The notes beneath the pieces were generated by a model, which was not told where the DNA came from, did no database searches, and saw only the letters and a program-made list of their open reading frames with translations. DNA of 64,000 nt, from assembly GCA_020638655.1 (NCBI GenBank), contig JACKIC010000001.1:868001-932000 (forward strand), in the 5' to 3' direction. Numbering within the stretch: the first letter of the stretch is position 1; every line of letters starts with the position of its first letter. Source of the stretch: Planctomycetota bacterium (GTDB taxonomy: Bacteria > Planctomycetota > UBA1135 > UBA2386). This document shows positions 42,301-50,259 of the stretch, in pieces. The position numbers and the translations under genes were made by a program.

Positions 42301-42815
42301 GAGTCGCGGCCGCGCACCTCGAGCCGGTCGAGCGCCGAGAAGGCCATCGCCAGGCTCGACCACGCGGTGGCCGCGGCGCGGTGCGGCAGCGGCTCGTCGC
42401 CAGCGAGCGCCTGCACGGCGGCGGCGTGCGGCAGGCGGTCGCAGCGCACGGCCCAAAGGCAGTCCTTGAGCTGCAGCAGGGCGGCGTTGCGCGCCTCGAC
42501 GGCGGCGTCCGGCGCGCCGGTCGCGGGTTCACGATCGAGGGACCGTTCGAAGGCGTCGACGCGCGCGTGCAGCTGATCGAGCCGTTCGCCGAGGGTGATC
42601 CGGGCGTCCGGGTGCTGCAGCAGCGTCCAGGTGCCGGCGCTGCCGCGCAGGCGCTGGTCCAGTTCGCCGAGGGCCGCCCCGGCGGCCTGCAGCGCCGCGA
42701 GATCGGGTCGTTCGCCGAAGGCCCGGTCCGCGCGCTCGGCGAGGTCGAGCAGGTCGCGGATCGGCGGGGCAGGCCGGTCGCTGCGCCGTTGCAGGACGGC
42801 GATGATGCCACACAT
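39375..42815 (-). CDS. Giant GlmS-like SIS/glutamine-amidotransferase protein
   Basis: 1146 residues, almost twice normal GlmS (about 610). The N-terminal Ntn-amidotransferase nucleophile is intact (MCGIIAVLQRR). The domain is split by an insertion of about 150 helical residues before RLEVRGRDSAGISL (about 168), then VLGHTRWASVGIISEPNAHP and VLNGDVDNHHDL. SIS domain 1: HALVIGQGTAAVAGQAV, LIVAISQSGTTTDTNRTVDL and VASTKAFYAQCAAGQLLALA. SIS domain 2: YWALVGNGKNRVAAAEIRIK, LSELCYKSIACDATEDKKHI. About 300 C-terminal residues are unassigned. It may be glutamine:fructose-6-phosphate aminotransferase or a related sugar-isomerase. It is followed 18 bp upstream in the operon by a HEAT protein. Confidence 0.8.
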   Translation of the reverse strand: MCGIIAVLQRRSDRPAPPIRDLLDLAERADRAFGERPDLAALQAAGAALGELDQRLRGSAGTWTLLQHPDARITLGERLDQLHARVDAFERSLDREPATGAPDAAVEARNAALLQLKDCLWAVRCDRLPHAAAVQALAGDEPLPHRAAATAWSSLAMAFSALDRLEVRGRDSAGISLVVTGVDFADQAIAELLAARATDPLCRDGAVRNSDGGLVFVYKHSAEIGELGDNVRALRESAQADALLAAALRQPQCEALVLGHTRWASVGIISEPNAHPLDELETEATGGPLVLGVLNGDVDNHHDLIERHGLHLHEAITTDAKVIPTLVSRAMASGQDLATAFLRTVTSFEGSVAIGAASTLHPGRLALSLRGSGQALYVGCAEDLFVVASEPYGVIEACSSYLRLDGETPGNPGNPSASRGQVVILDQQHAGEVAGITRCAFDGTQLPVGAKDLKQAAVTTRDIDRGSFRHYLLKEITQAPLSLQKTLRGRIVRVGDRLQVALPESSLPRTVTTGLGAGRFRHALVIGQGTAAVAGQAVAAAMSDALADTAIAVQALPATELSGFGLRDDMRDTLIVAISQSGTTTDTNRTVDLARARGATVLAIVNRRGSDLCDKADGVLFTSDGRDVEMSVASTKAFYAQCAAGQLLALALARAAGSGDDAGEHELLTALLELPAAMQQVLGQDDAIAAIARRLVPAKRYWALVGNGKNRVAAAEIRIKLSELCYKSIACDATEDKKHIDLSSEPLILVCAAGAVGSLADDVAKEVAIYQAHKATPIVIVTAGETRFAAAAATIEVPQVAPALAYVLSTMAGHLFGYRAALAIDESARPLRQMRAAIESTFGEQPSSDDALDQLRPQLQAPWKVFRKELLLGRYDGTLEARTAARLASLGNYALGLTPLDVFPIEFGEPGTPGVVVDRLTEELTASIDQLTRPVDAIKHQAKTVTVGISRADEALLSVPLVHAVMAAGAVRDRLGYRDLRTLAGLDPAVEAVLGSTRYAIEGDLDAHTATIRVVDQQGVATSLPSRTATNPSLRGTKHLVATERQCLVAQGRSDDRTVILVPEVDQHRTVGITLLHVRFREHLPAGTLRGVLGGYRNRYAALADAVTETEPSFDERLLESRRVVELLCEPVSRLADLWRRGKVSG

Positions 42816-42833
42816 CGGTTCGGGATCTCCAGG

Positions 42834-43994
42834 TCAGCGCGGTGAGAACTGCTCGAGGCCGCTGCGCACGGCTTCGGCGAGTGCGGCGGCACCGCTCTCA
42901 TCGATCGCATCGGCCAATTGCTTGAGCCAGTCACGAGCAGCGGTCGGCAGCGCGCCGGGCGCGATCTTGGAGTGTGTGGCGGGTTCCTGCCACTGGATTC
43001 GCATGCTGTCGCAGATCACCACACCCAGGTTCTCGTCGAGCTGCAGGGCGCTGCGGCTCTTGTCGAGTCGTTCCCAGGTCGCCGCCGGCAGGGACACCTC
43101 GACGGCCGAGTCCAGGCCGACGTAGATCTTGCCGTGGGCCGTCCAGCGCACGAACTGGTCGCCGCACTTGCACGACAACACCTCGAACCCGCCCGCGAAG
43201 GTGACGTCCGGGTCGGCCTGGATGGTCGGTTCGTGCAGGTCCTGACCGGACTTCTTGCGCGCGGCGGCCGTCAGCTTCGTCAGCGCCTCGCCCTTGTCGT
43301 CGAAGGCCTCGCCGCCGCCGGGGTAGTCGTCGCCGAGCCAGGTGCGCAGCGCACGGTTGGCGTCCTGGCCCAGACGCTTGCCCCATGGATCGCCGAGGAA
43401 GGTGCGCTCGTCGCCGAGCGCGTCGAGCAGCGGTTGCAGCGGCGCCGGGTGGCCCTTGGCCAGCAGCAGTGCTGTCAGCCGCGGCCGGGCGCGCGGGTCG
43501 CTCTCGGGCAGCTGCAGCGCCTCCTCGTTGCCGAGCATCACCAGCCCGAAGCGCGCGTGGGTCCGCGTCAGCCACGCGGCGTCGTCGACGTAGTCGCGGA
43601 ACAGGCTCTCGAGCGCGGGGCGGTGCTTGGGCAGGTCGGCGGCGCGGTTGGCGAGCCCGCGCATCGACTGGCCGCGCCAGAAGAAGTCGCGGTCGGTGGT
43701 CCACTCGATCAGCAGCTCGACCACGGGGTCGTCGGTGGTGCTGGCGTCGGCGATCGACTCGGCCAGGATCGCGGGGATCGCGGCGCGGCCATGCTTCTTC
43801 TCCCACTGCCGCAGCGCCGGCACCGCGGCGCCGCCTGCCTGCGCCACCTTGCGGCTCGCGGCGAGGCGCAGGCCGTAGCGCGACGAGGTGCAGGCCCGGT
43901 CGACCTCCTTGACCCACGGGTCCGGATCCTGGGGCCAGAGCGCCAACAGCGGCGAGGCCACCGCCAGCAGCAACAGCAGATGGATGTGCTTCAC
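42834..43994 (-). CDS. Secreted HEAT-like repeat protein
   Basis: 386 residues from GTG 43994, chosen because it gives a clean signal peptide (KHIHLLLLLAVASPLLALWP); the frame is open to 44066. The mature part has helical HEAT-like segments (RKVAQAGGAAVPALRQWEKK, MRGLANRAADLPKHRPALES, TALLLAKGHPAPLQPLLDAL). A C-terminal domain has a CKCGDQFVRWTAHGKIYVGL element and no known family. It sits between the DUF3299 gene and the GlmS-like gene, all on the minus strand. Function unknown. Confidence 0.6.
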   Translation of the reverse strand: MKHIHLLLLLAVASPLLALWPQDPDPWVKEVDRACTSSRYGLRLAASRKVAQAGGAAVPALRQWEKKHGRAAIPAILAESIADASTTDDPVVELLIEWTTDRDFFWRGQSMRGLANRAADLPKHRPALESLFRDYVDDAAWLTRTHARFGLVMLGNEEALQLPESDPRARPRLTALLLAKGHPAPLQPLLDALGDERTFLGDPWGKRLGQDANRALRTWLGDDYPGGGEAFDDKGEALTKLTAAARKKSGQDLHEPTIQADPDVTFAGGFEVLSCKCGDQFVRWTAHGKIYVGLDSAVEVSLPAATWERLDKSRSALQLDENLGVVICDSMRIQWQEPATHSKIAPGALPTAARDWLKQLADAIDESGAAALAEAVRSGLEQFSPR

Positions 43995-44062
43995 GCGATC
44001 GATACGGCGAGGGGCAGGGCCGACGGGAATGGGGCCCTCGGGAATGGGTCGCTGATCACCGG

Positions 44063-44470
44063 TCACTTCACGGTGTCGGCGTCCATCTCATAGATCATGA
44101 CGACGACCCCGTCTTCCTTCTCTTCGCCGACGTAGAGCTTGCCGGTCACGGTCACGATCCCGATCTTGACGTCCATCGTGACGCCGTCGGGCAGCGTGCA
44201 GAACACGATCTCGTTGAGCTTGGGCGTGCCGGTGCAGCCGCAGGAGTCGTTGACCAGCATGAACTCGTGGACCGGCGAGCCGCCGGGCACCTCGCGCCGC
44301 ATGAAGCCCGAGATCGTCACCGTGACCTCGTCGAGGTCGGTGACCTCCTTGGGCAGCGTCATGCCTTCGGTGTAGTCGAAGCTCGCCAGCACCGAGAAGC
44401 TGGTCTTGGTCGGTTCCTGGCCCATCAGGGTCAGGACTGCCAGTGCCATGTAGGTGCGCAACGCGGACAT
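44063..44470 (-). CDS. DUF3299-type small secreted protein
   Basis: 135 residues with a short N-terminal signal-like segment (LRTYMALAVLTLMGQ). The DUF3299 pattern is present: VTVTISGFMRREV, then HEFMLVNDSCGCTGTPKLNE and IVFCTLPDG, ending VTGKLYVGEEKEDGVVVMIY. DUF3299 proteins are periplasmic, often near ABC or cofactor-related genes, and of unknown function; the CxC-containing loop may bind metal (inference). Start ATG 44470 has GTTATCC about 10 nt upstream. Confidence 0.75.
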   Translation of the reverse strand: MSALRTYMALAVLTLMGQEPTKTSFSVLASFDYTEGMTLPKEVTDLDEVTVTISGFMRREVPGGSPVHEFMLVNDSCGCTGTPKLNEIVFCTLPDGVTMDVKIGIVTVTGKLYVGEEKEDGVVVMIYEMDADTVK

Positions 44471-44504
44471 CGGCGGAGAAGGATAACAGCTCGGCGGGGG
44501 CAGG

Positions 44505-45980
44505 TCAGCTGCCTCCTGCGGCAGCTTCGGCGCTCGGCGGTGGTTCGGTGAAGGAGTCGTGCGGCAGGCTGCCCCGGACCGCGCGCAGGTAGCCGAAGGG
44601 CGTCAATCGCAAGAAGTTGGAGACGCGCGACGTGTAGACGTCGGCGTGGCCCTCGATCTGCCGGGCGAGGCGGCTCTTGTCGTTGCCGGCGCGCATCAGC
44701 GGCCCCCAGAGCGGGTGGCCGAGGTGACCGGCCGCCCTTGCCAGCGGCGCGATCTGCGCGTCGAGGGCCTCGATCTCGCGGCGCAGCAGGCGCAGCTGCT
44801 CCTGCAGTTCGGGGGTGCTGCCGGTGACGCCCTCGGGCAGCGGCTCGCCGGCCGAGGCGCGCTGCAGCGCGAGGCGCAGCACCGCCTGCCGGTGGTCGAG
44901 GCGCTCCTTCACCGCCATGTGGTCGTGCAGGGCCACCTGGGTGGCCGCGAACTCACGTTCGTCGCGCACCTCGTCCTCGAGCTCGCGCAGGATCATCGCC
45001 GTGCGCCAGCGCCGGATCTGGCTGCTGACGTGCACGTCGGCGTAGACGTGGTCACCGACGTAGAGGATCGACTCGCCGCCGCAGCCGAAGAAGTCCTGCA
45101 CCGCTTGCGCGTTGCCGCCGCGGTAGACGCCGCCGGCCTGCAGCGGGCCCTGCAGCGGTCGCTCGGTGCCGGCCTCGTCGACGATCTCGGCGAAGCCGGC
45201 GGTGCCGTCGAAGAAGCCGGGCTTGCGCGCCTGCGCGATCACCAGCGTGAACAGGTCGCGCCACGAGCCCCCCGGCAGGTGCCGGTCGAACGCGTACTGC
45301 ATCATCGCCTGCGTGTAGTGCCACTCCGAGTTGGTCGCCAGGAACAGCTGCTTGCCGGCCTGCTGCAGGTCGAGCAGCGTGCGCGGCAGCTCGGGGTCGA
45401 GGGCCACGAAGCGCTCGGGGTCGGCGATGATCTCGGCCTTGAGTTCGCCCTCGAGGTGCGCGGCGTCCATCGTCTTGCCGACCAGTTCGTAGAGCGTGCC
45501 GTAGTCGAAGCCCGGCATCCGGCCGGCGTCGAGCAGGTCGACGAGCTGCGCGTAGAGGCACGCCTCGGACAGCGAGAACAGCGTGTTGAGGAACACCCAG
45601 CGCGGCTCGGCGAGGTCGACCCAGACCTGGCTGTAGGCCGCGCGTTGCGCGTCGTGGGCGAGCATCTGCATGCCGTGAGCCGCCTGGGTGATGTAGCCGA
45701 AGCGGTTCGCCTTGACGAGGTTGCCGCGCTGCAGATCGAGCACCAGACCGCGCGCGAAGCGCTCGGCGTCGAAGCGGATCGACTGCACCGGGTGACCGGC
45801 CGCGAGCAGTCGCTGCTGCACGTGGGCGAAGGCGCGCTCTTCCCACGCGGTGACGTCGTAGTGGACCAACGTGTAGTCCATGTCGAAGCCGACGACCGCG
45901 ATCGATCGCATGTTCAGCGTGCGGTTGCAGAACACGCGGCGTTCGGGTGACGGCTCGAAGGCGGCGGGCGGCGTCGTCAT
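44505..45980 (-). CDS. HAD-IG family 5'-nucleotidase
   Basis: 491 residues. HAD motif I in VVGFDMDYTLVHYD. HAD-IG features: RGLVLDLQRGNLVKANRFGY, LYELVGKTMDAAHLEG, motif II LFLATNSEWHYTQAMMQYAF, and motif IV ESILYVGDHVYADVHVSSQI. C-terminal helical region of about 150 residues. This family is related to cytosolic purine 5'-nucleotidase (IMP/GMP type); probable role in nucleotide salvage. TACAAC at 45988-45993 (minus) lies 7 nt before ATG. Confidence 0.9.
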   Translation of the reverse strand: MTTPPAAFEPSPERRVFCNRTLNMRSIAVVGFDMDYTLVHYDVTAWEERAFAHVQQRLLAAGHPVQSIRFDAERFARGLVLDLQRGNLVKANRFGYITQAAHGMQMLAHDAQRAAYSQVWVDLAEPRWVFLNTLFSLSEACLYAQLVDLLDAGRMPGFDYGTLYELVGKTMDAAHLEGELKAEIIADPERFVALDPELPRTLLDLQQAGKQLFLATNSEWHYTQAMMQYAFDRHLPGGSWRDLFTLVIAQARKPGFFDGTAGFAEIVDEAGTERPLQGPLQAGGVYRGGNAQAVQDFFGCGGESILYVGDHVYADVHVSSQIRRWRTAMILRELEDEVRDEREFAATQVALHDHMAVKERLDHRQAVLRLALQRASAGEPLPEGVTGSTPELQEQLRLLRREIEALDAQIAPLARAAGHLGHPLWGPLMRAGNDKSRLARQIEGHADVYTSRVSNFLRLTPFGYLRAVRGSLPHDSFTEPPPSAEAAAGGS

Positions 45981-46029
45981 GCCGCCCGTTGTAGCGCACC
46001 GCGCGCGGCGGCGAGAACCGTCGCCGGGG

Positions 46030-47865
46030 TTATTGGCTGAGGCCGAACTCGATCTCGAGCGCGCTGCTGTTGTAGAGCGGGTAGGGGTCGTTGGCGTTGA
46101 CGTCGTAGGTCAGCCACTGGAAGTAGGCGACCATGCCGATCAGGCCCGCGTCGTTGGGCACCGGCAGCGAGTAGCTGGTGCGGCTCGCCCCTTCGGTCGG
46201 CGAGTGCAGCCAGGTCAGGGCGCCGTACTGCTCGGGCACGAACACGAACGACAGACCCAGGTGGGTGAACGTCGCCGGCACGATGCCCGCCATCAGGCCG
46301 ACCAAGGCGTCGCGCGGCGCGTCGCTGAGGGTGATCGCGAAGTCGGCGTTGCCGAGCACCGGGGAGCCGCCGCCGGTGCCGCAGCGCGGCAGCAGTGCGC
46401 TCGGGGTCGGGCGCGCCGGGCCGACGACGCGCACGTGACCGCGGCCGGGACCGCTGCTCGTCTGCGCCTGGTTGTGCATCGTCGCCGACACCATCTGCGT
46501 CGCCGACGCAGTCACGGTCATCAGGCTGCCGATCAGCAGGTCCGGCATCTGGTCGAGGTCCAGGTCGGTCACCGTGATCGCCTTGGGCGAGCTCAGGTTC
46601 GGCTGCCAGTTGGGCTGGAAGCCGGGGCCGTTGGACGGCGGCGCGTTGCGCGTGTCGGCGAACACGCCGAGGCTGGTGACGTGGATGCCGGCGTTGGAGC
46701 CGAGCGCATCGAACGGCCCCATCACCCAGACGAGCTCGCCGGGCGCGAGGGCCCGCTGCGCGTGCAGCGCGACGAGGTCCAGGTGCCCGTCGCCGTCGAA
46801 GTCGGCGACGTGCGCGGCCTGCAGGTCCCCCGCCAGCACGGTCGCGACGCTGGCCGGCAGCGTCACCGCGTTGGTAGCGAGCACGGTGCCCTGTGCGTCG
46901 ACCTCGAGCACACTGAGCTCGGGCTGCATGATCCAGTTGACCGGCACGCCGTGGCCGGTCAGGAAGTAGGCGTGTTGGCCGCCCATCATCGGGCCGCCGA
47001 CGGCGTGCGCGAGCGACGTCACGAACATCGACGTGCCGGTCGGCTGCGTCGGGCCGACCTGCTGCACGACGCGGTTGGTGAACCGGTAACGGGTCAGGTC
47101 CGAGGCGTGTGAAGTCGCGTTGGGCGCGACCTGGCCGAGCACGATCAACGTCTCGCAGGTGCCGTCGGCGTCCCAGTCGACCCAGTCGGCATCGACGGGC
47201 GCGCTGGGCACCGTCATCTGCACCGCCGGTTCGAAGGTGCCGTCGCCGCGCCCGAAGTAGAGGAACATGCCCGGCGAGGTGATGCTCTGGTTGAGGTGAT
47301 CGGCGAGCACCGGGCCGAGCAGCATGTCGAGGTGGCCGTCGGCGTCGAAGTCGGCGACCTCGAACACCGGCAGGTGCAGCACCACAGGCCACGGCACCGT
47401 GAACACCCGCGTGAGATCGTCGATCAGCGTGCTGGCGCCGAAGCCGGAGACCGTCGCCGACTGACCGGAGTTGCGGGCGACGCCGAGCGCGAGGCTCAGC
47501 GTCATCGAGGCGACGTCGGCGAAGCCGTCTTCGTCGAAGTCGCCGGTGGCGATGCGTGCCGAGGCCGCGAGGGAGGGCGGACCGGCAGGGGTGGCGCCGC
47601 TGACGTCGGCGAACGAGGCGCCGTCGCGTTCGAGCAGCTTGGCGCGGAAGCTCACGAAGTTGGTGCCGAGCGCGAAGCCCGGGTTGGCCTGCACGATGTC
47701 GACGACGCCGTCGCCGTTGAGATCCTGCGCCGCGACGTCCGGGCCGACCATGAACACGGCCTGCAGGATCGAGGGCGGGCCGAAGTTCGGTCCGCCCTGA
47801 CATGCGCCCGCGTTTGCCACCACCCCGACGGCTGTGAAGCCGACCACCCCTCTGAGCAGGTTCAT
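46030..47865 (-). CDS. Secreted FG-GAP/VCBS repeat protein
   Basis: 611 residues with signal peptide (LLRGVVGFTAVGVVANAGA). Calcium-binding FG-GAP loops recur: DLNGDGVVDIVQANPG, DFDEDGFADVASM, DFDADGHLDMLLGP, DWDADGTCETLIVLG, DFDGDGHLDLVALHAQ and DLDLDQMPDLLIGS, an integrin-alpha-like propeller. The C-terminal domain (GTGGGSPVLGNADFAITLSD) resembles a beta-sandwich module often seen at the end of secreted Planctomycetota proteins. Probably surface or extracellular; ligand unknown. Strong ribosome site AGGAGG before the ATG. Confidence 0.85.
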   Translation of the reverse strand: MNLLRGVVGFTAVGVVANAGACQGGPNFGPPSILQAVFMVGPDVAAQDLNGDGVVDIVQANPGFALGTNFVSFRAKLLERDGASFADVSGATPAGPPSLAASARIATGDFDEDGFADVASMTLSLALGVARNSGQSATVSGFGASTLIDDLTRVFTVPWPVVLHLPVFEVADFDADGHLDMLLGPVLADHLNQSITSPGMFLYFGRGDGTFEPAVQMTVPSAPVDADWVDWDADGTCETLIVLGQVAPNATSHASDLTRYRFTNRVVQQVGPTQPTGTSMFVTSLAHAVGGPMMGGQHAYFLTGHGVPVNWIMQPELSVLEVDAQGTVLATNAVTLPASVATVLAGDLQAAHVADFDGDGHLDLVALHAQRALAPGELVWVMGPFDALGSNAGIHVTSLGVFADTRNAPPSNGPGFQPNWQPNLSSPKAITVTDLDLDQMPDLLIGSLMTVTASATQMVSATMHNQAQTSSGPGRGHVRVVGPARPTPSALLPRCGTGGGSPVLGNADFAITLSDAPRDALVGLMAGIVPATFTHLGLSFVFVPEQYGALTWLHSPTEGASRTSYSLPVPNDAGLIGMVAYFQWLTYDVNANDPYPLYNSSALEIEFGLSQ

Positions 47866-48271
47866 CTTGCGATCCTCCTGCTTCTGCCTTTGGTGGCGCG
47901 GGGGCGAGCCGCGTCGCGAGGCAGAAGCCCCACCGAGTTGTCCGAGTGCTGCTCGCGCCAGCGGGCAGCGTGCATTGAGAGCCTTCGTCGAAACCGGGGG
48001 GTCGCTTGAGTCCTTTCGGAGTCGCGATCGCTAATGCCTTCACGGACTCTTGTTGTGAGTGCCGATTTTTGGTCGCACGCCACAGTGCGCAGAACGTGAT
48101 GTGGCGCGCGATGTGGGTGAGGTGTCGCGAACGCGTCGCGCCGCGGTGCGCCTGCTGCAGGGGAACCCTTACGAACTGCCGCCATCCTCGTCCTCCTTCC
48201 TCGAGTTGCCGGTTCGGCAACTGCATGTGTGCGAGGAGGGGGAAGGTCGCGCGTGAGAATCGCCGCGCGGG
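47866..48271. other. Intergenic strip, 406 bp, upstream of the FG-GAP gene
   Basis: No convincing gene. It holds the AGGAGG ribosome site of the FG-GAP gene and a somewhat less GC-rich stretch around 48030-48080 where its promoter may lie. A hairpin GTTGCCG-GTT-CGGCAAC near 48205-48222 could be the terminator of the GGCT-SDR unit, although no T-run follows. Two overlapping frames around 48006-48287 look like shadows. Confidence 0.5.
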
Positions 48272-48727
48272 TCAGCGCGACGCGTAGAGGTTGGCGATCG
48301 TCGCCGGCGCGTCCGCGCGCGACACCTCGACGAGCACGCGCACGTAGTCGTCACCCTCGAACTCGTCGAGGCGCGGCCAGTGTTGGGGCAGCCCGTCGCT
48401 GGTCAGCAGCGCGACCGGCACCGCCGGGCCCGCCGGATCGGGCGACAGCAACGGATACTCACGCATCACCAGATGGCCGCGCACCGCGCCGGCGGACCAG
48501 TCGCCGTCGCAGCCGCGCAGCTCGCCGTGGTTCTCGCGGCCCGGCGCCAGCGTGCCGTAGACCGCGAGTTGCCGATCGCAGTCGAAGGTACGCTCGAGCG
48601 CGGCCTCGGCGCCGTCGTCACGTGCCCCTGCGCGGCGCGCCGCGTTGGCGCGCTGCAGCAGGTCGAGGTTCGAGTCGTCGAGCACGCGCGCACGATACGC
48701 GAGCGATCGCGGCGCGGTGAACGTCAC
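48272..48727 (-). CDS. Gamma-glutamylcyclotransferase-like (AIG2/GGCT fold) protein
   Basis: 151 residues from GTG 48727, overlapping the SDR stop (GTGA). The GGCT-like substrate loop is seen in LAVYGTLAPGRENH, followed by AGAVRGHLVMREYPLL and the family end LDEFEGDDYVRVLVEVSRAD. It may cleave gamma-glutamyl-amine or peptide bonds; the catalytic Glu is probably in the DEFEGDDY segment (inference). The N-terminal 50 residues are an extra helical part. It lies in one unit with the SDR gene. Confidence 0.8.
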   Translation of the reverse strand: MTFTAPRSLAYRARVLDDSNLDLLQRANAARRAGARDDGAEAALERTFDCDRQLAVYGTLAPGRENHGELRGCDGDWSAGAVRGHLVMREYPLLSPDPAGPAVPVALLTSDGLPQHWPRLDEFEGDDYVRVLVEVSRADAPATIANLYASR

Positions 48728-49479
48728 TGCGCGGTGAACGCGCCGTCGACCGCGATCGTCTGGCCGGACACGAAGCTGGCCTGCGGCGAACTCAGCCAGA
48801 CCACCGCGTCGGCGATCTCCTCGGGCTGGCCGAGGCGGCCGATCGGGTGCAGCGAGGTCAGGAAGTCCTTGGGCACGGCCTCGGTGAAGCGCTCGAGCAT
48901 CGGCGTCTCGATCGCCGCGGGCGCGACGGCGTTCACGCGCACGCCGGCCTTGCTGTACTCCAGCGCGGCGCTCTTGGTGAGGCCGATCACGGCGTGCTTG
49001 CTGGCGACGTAGGGGCCGACGCCGCCCATGCCGATCAGGCCGGCGACCGACGACGTGTTGACGATCGCGCCGCCGCCGCCCTTGAGCATCGCGGGGATCT
49101 CGTACTTCAGGCTCAGGTAGACGCCCTTGACGTTGATGTTCATCACCTTGTCGAAGTCGTCGTCGTCCTGGTCGGCGGTGGGCGCCATCACGGCGCTCTC
49201 GACGCCGGCGTTGTTGAAGGCGATGTCGAGGCGGCCGTAGGTCGACACGGTGGTGGCGACGAGGCGTTCGACGTCGGCGGCGACGCTGACGTCGGCCTTG
49301 ACGAAGAGGCCGTCGCCGCCGGCTTCCTTGACGAGGCGCATGGTCTCGGCGCCCTCCTTCTCGCGGCGGCCGGAGACGACGACCTTGGCGCCCGCGCGGG
49401 CGAAGGCGATGGCGGTGGCGCGGCCGATGCCGGTGGTGCCGCCGGTGACGAGAGCGATCTTGTCTTGCAGGGTCTTCAT
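48724..49479 (-). CDS. SDR-family short-chain dehydrogenase/reductase
   Basis: 251 residues, classical SDR. NAD(P)-binding GGTTGIGRATAIAFARAG, NNAG motif in LDIAFNNAGVESAV, catalytic Ser in GGAIVNTSSVAGLIGMGG, YxxxK in PYVASKHAVIGLTK, and C-terminal GRLGQPEEIADAVVWLSS with GQTIAVDGAFTAQ. Substrate unknown. A TetR gene lies directly upstream on the same strand, and a site resembling that regulator's own operator lies at 49514-49525, so it is likely a TetR target. Confidence 0.95.
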   Translation of the reverse strand: MKTLQDKIALVTGGTTGIGRATAIAFARAGAKVVVSGRREKEGAETMRLVKEAGGDGLFVKADVSVAADVERLVATTVSTYGRLDIAFNNAGVESAVMAPTADQDDDDFDKVMNINVKGVYLSLKYEIPAMLKGGGGAIVNTSSVAGLIGMGGVGPYVASKHAVIGLTKSAALEYSKAGVRVNAVAPAAIETPMLERFTEAVPKDFLTSLHPIGRLGQPEEIADAVVWLSSPQASFVSGQTIAVDGAFTAQ

Positions 49480-49513
49480 GGGATCAGGTGGGGTTGCGGT
49501 CAGGTTGGTTGTG

Positions 49514-49525
49514 GAACGATCGGTA
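49514..49525. promoter_or_regulatory. Second TetR-operator-like site upstream of the SDR gene
   Basis: GAACGATCGGTA matches 10 of 12 positions of the perfect palindrome GAACGATCGTTC at 50173-50184. It lies 35 bp before the SDR start, in a less GC-rich stretch. Confidence 0.5.
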
Positions 49526-49570
49526 AAGAATGGGTGTGGTCGCAGCGAAGATCGATGCAGGGTGGCGCCG

Positions 49571-50155
49571 TCAGGCCGTGAGTGCGGCGAGCGCCTGGTT
49601 GGCGACCGCGAGCAGGCGGTCCTTGCCGGCGCGTTGCTTGCCGAGCACGTTGAGGCCGATCACGGCCGCGAACAGGAACGACGCGAGCTGCTTGCTGTCG
49701 GCCTTCGCCGCCAGGTCGCCCTGCGCCTTGGCGCGGTCGAGCGTCTGCGCGAGCAGCTGCTCCATACGTTCGCCGTGGTGCCGCAGCTGTTCGCGCACGG
49801 CGTCGTCGTGCGGCGCCATCTCGACGTTGGCGTTGACGCAGAAGCAGCCGCGCCTGCCCTGGCGGCCGGCGGCGGTCTCGGCGGCGCCCAGCACCAGGCT
49901 GCGCAACGCCTCGATCGCCCGCTCGGCCCCGAGCAGCTGCTGCTCGAGTCCGGCCATCGCCTGCGCCTGGTAGGCGGTCAGCGCCTGCAGGTAGAGCGAG
50001 TGCTTGTCGCCGAAGGTGCCGTAGATGCTGGCGCGCTGAATGCCCATGGCATCGACGAGATCGCACACCGAGGTGGCGTCGTAGCCCTTCTGCCAGAACA
50101 CCTCGAGGGCGTGGCCGAGGGCGTCGTCGACGTCGAATTCCTTGGGGCGGGCCAT
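49571..50155 (-). CDS. TetR/AcrR-family transcriptional regulator
   Basis: 194 residues from ATG 50155 (MARPKEFDVDDALGHALEVF). The N-terminal HTH shows KGYDATSVCDLVDAMGIQRA followed by SIYGTFGDKHSLYLQALTAY. The ligand domain includes GRRGCFCVNANVEMAPHDDA, a segment typical of a TetR C-terminal subfamily that often regulates an adjacent reductase. A perfect 12-bp palindrome sits 18 bp upstream of its start, overlapping the likely -10 region, so autorepression is expected. Confidence 0.93.
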   Translation of the reverse strand: MARPKEFDVDDALGHALEVFWQKGYDATSVCDLVDAMGIQRASIYGTFGDKHSLYLQALTAYQAQAMAGLEQQLLGAERAIEALRSLVLGAAETAAGRQGRRGCFCVNANVEMAPHDDAVREQLRHHGERMEQLLAQTLDRAKAQGDLAAKADSKQLASFLFAAVIGLNVLGKQRAGKDRLLAVANQALAALTA

Positions 50156-50172
50156 GAGCGGCCGAGAATCTA

Positions 50173-50184
50173 GAACGATCGTTC
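50173..50184. promoter_or_regulatory. Palindromic operator of the TetR gene
   Basis: GAACGATCGTTC is a perfect 12-bp palindrome just before the TetR gene and directly next to TAGATTCT, a plausible -10 region on the minus strand. A near copy lies before the SDR gene. Confidence 0.6.
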
Positions 50185-50259
50185 CGAAATGCAAGTGGGG
50201 CGCGTGCAGATTCCCGAGGGACCGTCCGGCGACGGCCTCGTATCATCCCCGCCCCTCAC

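Noticed and set aside
39327..42845. 1172-codon ORF on the plus strand opposite the GlmS-like gene
   Set aside because: Antisense shadow with no recognisable motifs; the minus-strand frame has intact amidotransferase and SIS motifs.
48006..48287. Small ORFs upstream of the FG-GAP gene
   Set aside because: Overlapping frames without ribosome site, hydrophobic pattern or coding-like composition.
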